Assembly (NCBI GenBank): GCA_016934035.1 | Contig: JAFGTP010000001.1 | Location: forward strand, 1-46,583 | Length of the DNA stretch: 46,583 bases | Source of the DNA: Fidelibacterota bacterium | GTDB taxonomy: Bacteria > Fidelibacterota > UBA2242 > JAFGTP01 | Reading direction: 5' to 3' | In this document: one piece after another, positions 42,623 to 46,583 of the stretch | Numbering within the stretch: position 1 is the first letter of the stretch | Layout: each line of letters opens with the position of its first letter | Notes under the pieces: generated by a model | The model's input: the letters and a program-made list of their open reading frames with translations, nothing else | The model's database searches: none | What the model was told of the DNA's origin: nothing | Translations under genes and position numbers: made by a program

Positions 42623-42961
42623 ATGAAAATTGCATTTACGGCAAAAGGCCCAGGTTGGGAAGCTTCGGTAGACCCTCGTTTTGGAAGAACGGAATACCTG
42701 GTCATTTTTGATGAAGAAAAAGATGAATTGACAACCATTGACAATCGAGATATTCAAAATGAATCCCATGGCGCTGGCCCGAAAACATCACAAATCCTGC
42801 TGGAACAAAAAGTCCAGGTTCTGGTTACCGGCAACGGGCCCGGTGGAAATGCTGCAACCGTGCTGGAGCGCGGAAAAGTTGAAACCTACATCGGCGCCGG
42901 AGATACAACCGTCAGGGAAGCCTACGACAAATTCAAAAAAGGAGAGCTTACTAAATTTTAA
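42623..42961 (+). CDS. NifX/orange-protein-like cofactor protein (third copy)
   Basis: This is a 112-residue protein. 'IAFTAKGPGWEASVDPRFGRTEYLVIFD' and 'KTSQILLEQKVQVLVTGNGPGGNAATVLERGKVETYIG' match the NifX-like fold closest in style to the orange-protein (ORP) subgroup, with 'GNGPGGNA' around the cofactor pocket. It has no His tail. It is the last gene of the operon, with a terminator 30 bases downstream. The cofactor (Mo, Cu, Fe-S or other) is unknown. Confidence 0.87.
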   Translation: MKIAFTAKGPGWEASVDPRFGRTEYLVIFDEEKDELTTIDNRDIQNESHGAGPKTSQILLEQKVQVLVTGNGPGGNAATVLERGKVETYIGAGDTTVREAYDKFKKGELTKF

Positions 42962-42992
42962 CAATTCCTTCGTAAGCGTGCACAATCTCCTG

Positions 42993-43024
42993 AAAAAGGC
43001 GGCTGAAATAGTCGCCTTTTTGTT
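42993..43024 (+). terminator. Intrinsic terminator of the DUF134-led operon
   Basis: AAAAAGGCG (42993-43001) and CGCCTTTTT (43013-43021) are exact complements, followed by GTTTT. Confidence 0.8.
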
Positions 43025-43141
43025 TTCTGCCTTCATTAAAGTTTGTCCGAAATCACACCCCCAAAAAAAACATTTGTATTTTCATGATTGATTTTTAATT
43101 TCCCGTGATATTTTCTTGGTTATTAAATAATTTAAGGGTGT

Positions 43142-44218
43142 ATGATTAAAAAATTATTATTCATCGTTTTAACAAGCCTGTTGCTGACAGGATGCTCCGC
43201 CAATTTGCTAAAGCAACAAATCAATTACAATCAGCCATTTTATAAATCTCCCGACAGTGGTAAAATTGCTGTTATCACCAATTTCAGAATTGATCTCAAC
43301 GGCAGTGAATCCCTGCGTCGAAACCTGGAGTCATTGCAGGAAGCGGTGGCAGACGCCATCTATAGCACAGGAATGTACGAAAAAGTGATTTTCGGCAAAG
43401 AGAAAATCGATGAATCCTACCAACAAATTGACAAATTCCAGATTGAAGTTGTTGCCAAAGACCGTGGAAAATATAATTGGTGGCTGGCCTGGCCCGCCAT
43501 TTATCCCTCAACCTTTTTCTGGCCCATTCAACCCTATGGCGGTACCATTCAGGTCTCCTACCTGGTCAAATACAGTTCCCAGGATTTTGCCACCAGCCGG
43601 GTCATCAGCAATGAAAAGGAACACAAAGTGGTTTTTTATGGCTTTTTTCGCAAAAGCGATGTTGAAAATAAAGCCATTCCACTTTATTATACCGGCCTTG
43701 ATCAATTGCGGGATTTTGTCCTCAGCGTCAACCTTGAAAAAAAACAAGCCGAAACCCTTCAGACAAAAACAGTTGAAAGACCCGTTCAAAAACCAAAAAT
43801 CCAATGGCAAGGCAGCATCAGCAATATCGCTGTCCTCAACCTAGATGCTTTTGGAATCTCTGAACCCGAAGTCCGCGCCCTCACCAACCGCCTGAGTATT
43901 GAATTGTTCAATACCGGACGGTTTAGTATTTTGGAACGTAATCAAATGGAAGAAATTCTTCAGGAACAGGGCTTTCAGCAAACCGGTTGCACCAGTTCCG
44001 AATGCGCCGTGGAAGCCGGCCGACTGCTCAATGTCGAACAGATGGTCACAGGCAGCATCAGCAAAGTCGGTGGTATCTACTCTGTAGAAGTTCGTTTAAT
44101 AGATGTGGAAACTGGTAAAATTGTGGCTGTGGGTGTGGAAGATATTCAGGGTGGCATAGAAGAGGTTCTCACACCCGGCATGAATAAGGTAGTCTGGAAT
44201 ATGCTGGGCAGGAATTAA
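43142..44218 (+). CDS. CsgG-like lipoprotein, paralogue of the protein at 2732
   Basis: This is a 358-residue protein. The lipobox 'LLLTGCSAN' places Cys at residue 18. Residues of about 35-200 form a separate N-terminal domain ('GKIAVITNFRIDLNGSESLRRNLESL', 'NWWLAWPAIYPSTFFWPIQPYGGTI') with no name I can give. Residues of about 225-358 repeat the CsgG-like motifs of the 2732-3742 protein: 'ILERNQMEEILQEQGFQQTGCTSSECAVEAGR' and 'VETGKIVAV'. AAGGGTG precedes the ATG. It stands alone, and an envelope-assembly role is inferred. Confidence 0.78.
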   Translation: MIKKLLFIVLTSLLLTGCSANLLKQQINYNQPFYKSPDSGKIAVITNFRIDLNGSESLRRNLESLQEAVADAIYSTGMYEKVIFGKEKIDESYQQIDKFQIEVVAKDRGKYNWWLAWPAIYPSTFFWPIQPYGGTIQVSYLVKYSSQDFATSRVISNEKEHKVVFYGFFRKSDVENKAIPLYYTGLDQLRDFVLSVNLEKKQAETLQTKTVERPVQKPKIQWQGSISNIAVLNLDAFGISEPEVRALTNRLSIELFNTGRFSILERNQMEEILQEQGFQQTGCTSSECAVEAGRLLNVEQMVTGSISKVGGIYSVEVRLIDVETGKIVAVGVEDIQGGIEEVLTPGMNKVVWNMLGRN

Positions 44219-44339
44219 ATTCTATCATCAGCCAAATTTTTTGATCCAGTAAGATAATTAGCCTACAGTTTTTTCAGTTATAATCCATAGCTAAAATATT
44301 GCCATTCCATCCATTAAAATACAAATTTAAAAAAAATAC

Positions 44340-44390
44340 TTGACATCCATTTTTTGTTTTAGTAGATTTACTATAATTTTAGTAGACTTT
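44340..44390 (+). promoter_or_regulatory. Promoter with repeated TTTTAGTAGA operators before blaI-like gene
   Basis: TTGACA (44340-44345) and TAGATT (44363-44368) are spaced 17 bases apart. TTTTAGTAGA occurs at 44357-44366 and again at 44377-44386, exactly 20 bases apart, and TAGTAGATTTACTA (44360-44373 region) is a dyad. Repeated dyads over the promoter are the usual BlaI/MecI arrangement, so autoregulation by the next gene is likely. Confidence 0.65.
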
Positions 44391-44410
44391 TTAATTCATT
44401 AGGAGATGCA

Positions 44411-44803
44411 ATGATCAAAAAAAACAAACTAACTCCGGCAGAATGGGAAATTATGGAAGTCATTTGGAAAACTGGCAACAAAGTATCCATCCGTGATGTC
44501 CTCGATACTGCCTTTTCAAAAGGTGAAAAAGCTTATACCACTATTCAAACCATTATGAACATATTAGTTAAAAAAAATTTGCTCAAGGCTGAAAAAATAG
44601 GGTTAGTAAATTTTTACACACCAACAATATCACGGGAAGATATGGTCAACAAAGAGGTCAAAACTGTAGCATCAAGGATTTTCAACGGATCTCTTCCCGC
44701 AATGGCCAGTTTTCTACTAAAATCCGATACAATTACCCAGGAAGAAATCGATGAAATCAAGAAGATCATCAATGAAAAAGAAAAAGAATTAAAAGAGGCC
44801 TGA
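44411..44803 (+). CDS. BlaI/MecI-family transcriptional repressor
   Basis: This is a 130-residue protein. 'LTPAEWEIMEVIWKTGNKVSIRDVLD', 'YTTIQTIMNILVKKNLLKAEKIG' and a C-terminal dimerisation helix ('TQEEIDEIKKIINEKEKELKEA') match the family's winged-helix repressors. These are cleaved or released when the partner M56 sensor is activated. AGGAGATG lies before the start. The M56 gene begins one base after the stop. The repeats at 44357-44386 are the likely operator. Confidence 0.92.
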   Translation: MIKKNKLTPAEWEIMEVIWKTGNKVSIRDVLDTAFSKGEKAYTTIQTIMNILVKKNLLKAEKIGLVNFYTPTISREDMVNKEVKTVASRIFNGSLPAMASFLLKSDTITQEEIDEIKKIINEKEKELKEA

Positions 44804-44804
44804 C

Positions 44805-46430
44805 ATGATAGATTTAATAAATTCTGTCGCTGACCATTGGGTAAAATACTTCGGTTTCACTGTAATGCAAAATACAATTTTTCTGGCGATTGTATTCTTC
44901 ATACTGGCGAAATTCAAAAAACTTCCTGCTCAAATTAAATATTATATTTCTTTTACAGCCTTGCTCAAATTGCTGGTACCACCTTTCGTACCGGTTTATT
45001 TTCAAAATTTTATCAAAAGTGAAGTCATTCCTGACATTGCAGTCGAACCCATGGCAATCACATCGGGCCCAACCACATTATCTCCTGTTTTTTCAACCCC
45101 AGGAAAATTGTTTATTCTTTGGCTGGTACTGGCTGTCTTTTATCTCTTAGCAGTAGCTGTTATTACGCTATATTATCAATTCCGAATCAATCGCTCGGTA
45201 AAAAAAGAAATCGCTTCAGTCCAATACCCGAAAATAAAAATTTGCGAGACAGATTTTGTTTCCACGCCCATGAGTCTGGGTATTCTACCACGAAAAATCT
45301 ACATTCCTAAAAACTGGCATAAACTCCCGAAAGAATGTTATGATATCATGCTTCATCATGAATATGCCCATATTAAAAACCGAGATGGAATTATCCAACT
45401 ATTGCAAAATTTTATTCAGGCGATTTACTTTTTTCATCCCTTTGTATGGCTGTTAAACAGGACCATCAATCAATACAGAGAGATGGTTTGTGATGATTAT
45501 GCAATTGAAGGAAGTCAAATCACGCCTGTAACATTTTCCAGGTACCTGGTTCACATCGCGGAAACCATTTCATTAAACCGATGGAATACAATCTCCGCTT
45601 CTGCCCTGATCAAGCAGAAAAATCTCTTGTTGGACCGTATTAACTATCAAGTAAAGGAGCAGTCGATGAAGAACTACTCAAAATTAAAAACCGGATTCCT
45701 GATATTCACCCTGGTGCTGATGATGGTTCCCTTGTCTCTCTACAGCAGAGTTGCAGTTGGATTGGCGCCAGCCGAACCTCTTTCCCTGGCAGCCACTGGA
45801 AAAATTCATGGAAAAGTGGTTGACTTTGATACCTCAAAACCAATTTCCGGTGTCCTTGTTGAGTTAAAAGGATCAGAAAAAAAAGTCCAGACTGATGACG
45901 AAGGGTATTACTCCATCATCGGTGTCGAGGAAGGTGAATTTATCGCGACATTCGTCAAAGAAGGATACCATACAATCAAAATCAATGGTGTGACCCTTGG
46001 AAACGAATCCTTTGAACTCAATGTGAAACTATCTCAAACCAGCAAACCTGAAGAAATCGCACCTCCCCCGCCGCCACCGGTTTCTGACCCCAATGATAAA
46101 ACTGCCCGGATAAATTCCGGACCTTCTGATGAAGTTTTCAAAGATTTCGAACAGAAGCCCTCTATCATCGGCGGGTTTCCGGAACTGGCAAGGCAGGTCA
46201 AATATCCTCCCGAAGCGCAAAAGAATGGCATTCAGGGAAAAGTATTGCTGAAGGTTTTAATCGGCAAAGACGGCAAAGCAAAACAGGCTGATGTCCTGGA
46301 ATCTGTATCCCCGGACTGCGATGATGCAGCCAAGAAGGCCTTATTCTCAGTCGATTATAAACCTGCTGTTAAAGCGGGTGAGAAAATGGAAGTCTGGATT
46401 ACAATTCCCGTGGTTTTTAAATTGAAATGA
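44805..46430 (+). CDS. M56 (BlaR1-type) metalloprotease fused to carboxypeptidase-like and TonB domains
   Basis: This is a 541-residue protein. Several N-terminal transmembrane helices surround the zinc protease motif 'HHEYAHIKNRDG' (HExxH). Another helix (about 290-310) is followed by a CarboxypepD_reg-like domain ('KIHGKVVDFDTSKPISGVLVELKGSE'), a proline run 'PPPPPPVSDP' and a TonB C-terminal domain ('VKYPPEAQKNGIQGKVLLKVLIGKDGKAKQADVLES'). There is no penicillin-binding sensor domain. It is probably an envelope sensor that cleaves or signals to the BlaI-like repressor, perhaps coupled to outer-membrane transport through TonB. Confidence 0.88.
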   Translation: MIDLINSVADHWVKYFGFTVMQNTIFLAIVFFILAKFKKLPAQIKYYISFTALLKLLVPPFVPVYFQNFIKSEVIPDIAVEPMAITSGPTTLSPVFSTPGKLFILWLVLAVFYLLAVAVITLYYQFRINRSVKKEIASVQYPKIKICETDFVSTPMSLGILPRKIYIPKNWHKLPKECYDIMLHHEYAHIKNRDGIIQLLQNFIQAIYFFHPFVWLLNRTINQYREMVCDDYAIEGSQITPVTFSRYLVHIAETISLNRWNTISASALIKQKNLLLDRINYQVKEQSMKNYSKLKTGFLIFTLVLMMVPLSLYSRVAVGLAPAEPLSLAATGKIHGKVVDFDTSKPISGVLVELKGSEKKVQTDDEGYYSIIGVEEGEFIATFVKEGYHTIKINGVTLGNESFELNVKLSQTSKPEEIAPPPPPPVSDPNDKTARINSGPSDEVFKDFEQKPSIIGGFPELARQVKYPPEAQKNGIQGKVLLKVLIGKDGKAKQADVLESVSPDCDDAAKKALFSVDYKPAVKAGEKMEVWITIPVVFKLK

Positions 46431-46450
46431 TAATTTTGGTAAGTCTGGCG

Positions 46451-46479
46451 AAAGGCGGCAAAGATGCCGCCTTTTTTTT
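46451..46479 (+). terminator. Intrinsic terminator of the BlaI/M56 operon
   Basis: AAAGGCGGCA (46451-46460) and TGCCGCCTTT (46465-46474) are exact complements with a 4-base loop and a following T-run. Nothing else is seen from here to the window end. Confidence 0.88.
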
Positions 46480-46583
46480 ATAATGAAATTCACAGTAATT
46501 TTGGGTTAATAGCTCTTTTTAGCTGTTATTTAAACAAAATTTCATCAATAATTTTACACTTTAACTGAGATTTAAAACCACTA

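Noticed and set aside
21343..42961. A nitrogen-fixation island, suggested by three NifX-family proteins
   Set aside because: No nifH, nifD, nifK, nifE, nifN or full-length NifB is present; these NifX-like proteins are the anaerobe cofactor type.
1..46583. CRISPR array, tRNA or rRNA genes, transposase, integrase or phage genes
   Set aside because: No regularly spaced repeats, cloverleaf, rRNA-like sequence or recombinase motif was seen on either strand. Small RNAs without strong landmarks could be missed.

Overview
The window is AT-rich, densely coding bacterial DNA. It probably comes from an anaerobic or facultative member of the FCB group (Calditrichota, KSB1, Ignavibacteria or Marinimicrobia-like). 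The evidence is a secreted VIT/VWA protein ending in the 'NYPNPFNPATTI' sorting domain typical of those phyla, a TonB-dependent receptor with a carboxypeptidase-like N-terminal domain, many lipoproteins, LytS/LytT and PAS signalling, and a large set of anaerobe-type Fe-S and NifX-like proteins. I saw no rRNA, tRNA, CRISPR array or transposase gene, and the lineage is an inference from protein style only.

Layout. 1-530: gene-free, decayed repeats. 0.5-8.1 kb: cell-envelope genes (SUMF1/FN3 lipoprotein with a CsgG-like partner, VIT/VWA secreted protein, M19 dipeptidase, small lipoprotein). 8.6-11.9 kb: a porin-like protein, then RmlC-like cupin, U32 peptidase and dUTPase. 11.9-15.0 kb: TonB-dependent receptor plus lipoprotein. 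15.2-16.5 kb: DUF1684 protein, then two small MPRGD-type Gly/Arg-rich proteins behind a double palindromic operator. 16.9-23.1 kb: a tight seven-gene operon (sirtuin, metal exporter-like, CGGC protein, MFS, TDT channel-like, NifX-like, FAD disulfide reductase). 23.2-28.9 kb: hybrid histidine kinase, C_GCAxxG protein, FMN-binding lipoprotein, TPR LytS-type kinase and its LytTR regulator. 29.2-36.6 kb: an aconitase-superfamily cluster (LeuC-like, LeuD-like, zinc-type CDF transporter, isocitrate/isopropylmalate-type dehydrogenase, HD protein, fused aconitase) invaded three times by an inverted-repeat element, one copy carrying an intact GxxExxY gene and one a broken copy. 36.7-38.8 kb: a heme-PAS sensor gene interrupted by one in-frame TAA. 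38.9-43.0 kb: DUF134 regulator, ferredoxin, two NifX-like proteins, MBL hydrolase, a small Cys protein and two ferredoxin-MinD ATPases, which resembles the orange-protein (ORP) complex genes of anaerobes. 43.1-46.4 kb: CsgG-like lipoprotein, then a BlaI/BlaR1-type pair with a TonB C-terminus.

How it fits together. The most interesting signal is an identical 14-bp palindrome, TGAACTATAGTTCA. It occurs twice in front of the MPRGD genes (15.9 kb) and once in front of the DUF134-led operon (38.85 kb). This ties two loci 23 kb apart into one probable regulon, with DUF134 the natural candidate regulator. The second notable system is the family of GxxExxY inverted-repeat elements, which sit exactly at the ribosome-binding sites of genes in the aconitase cluster. 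All functional claims rest on motifs and gene context read by eye; no database search was run.
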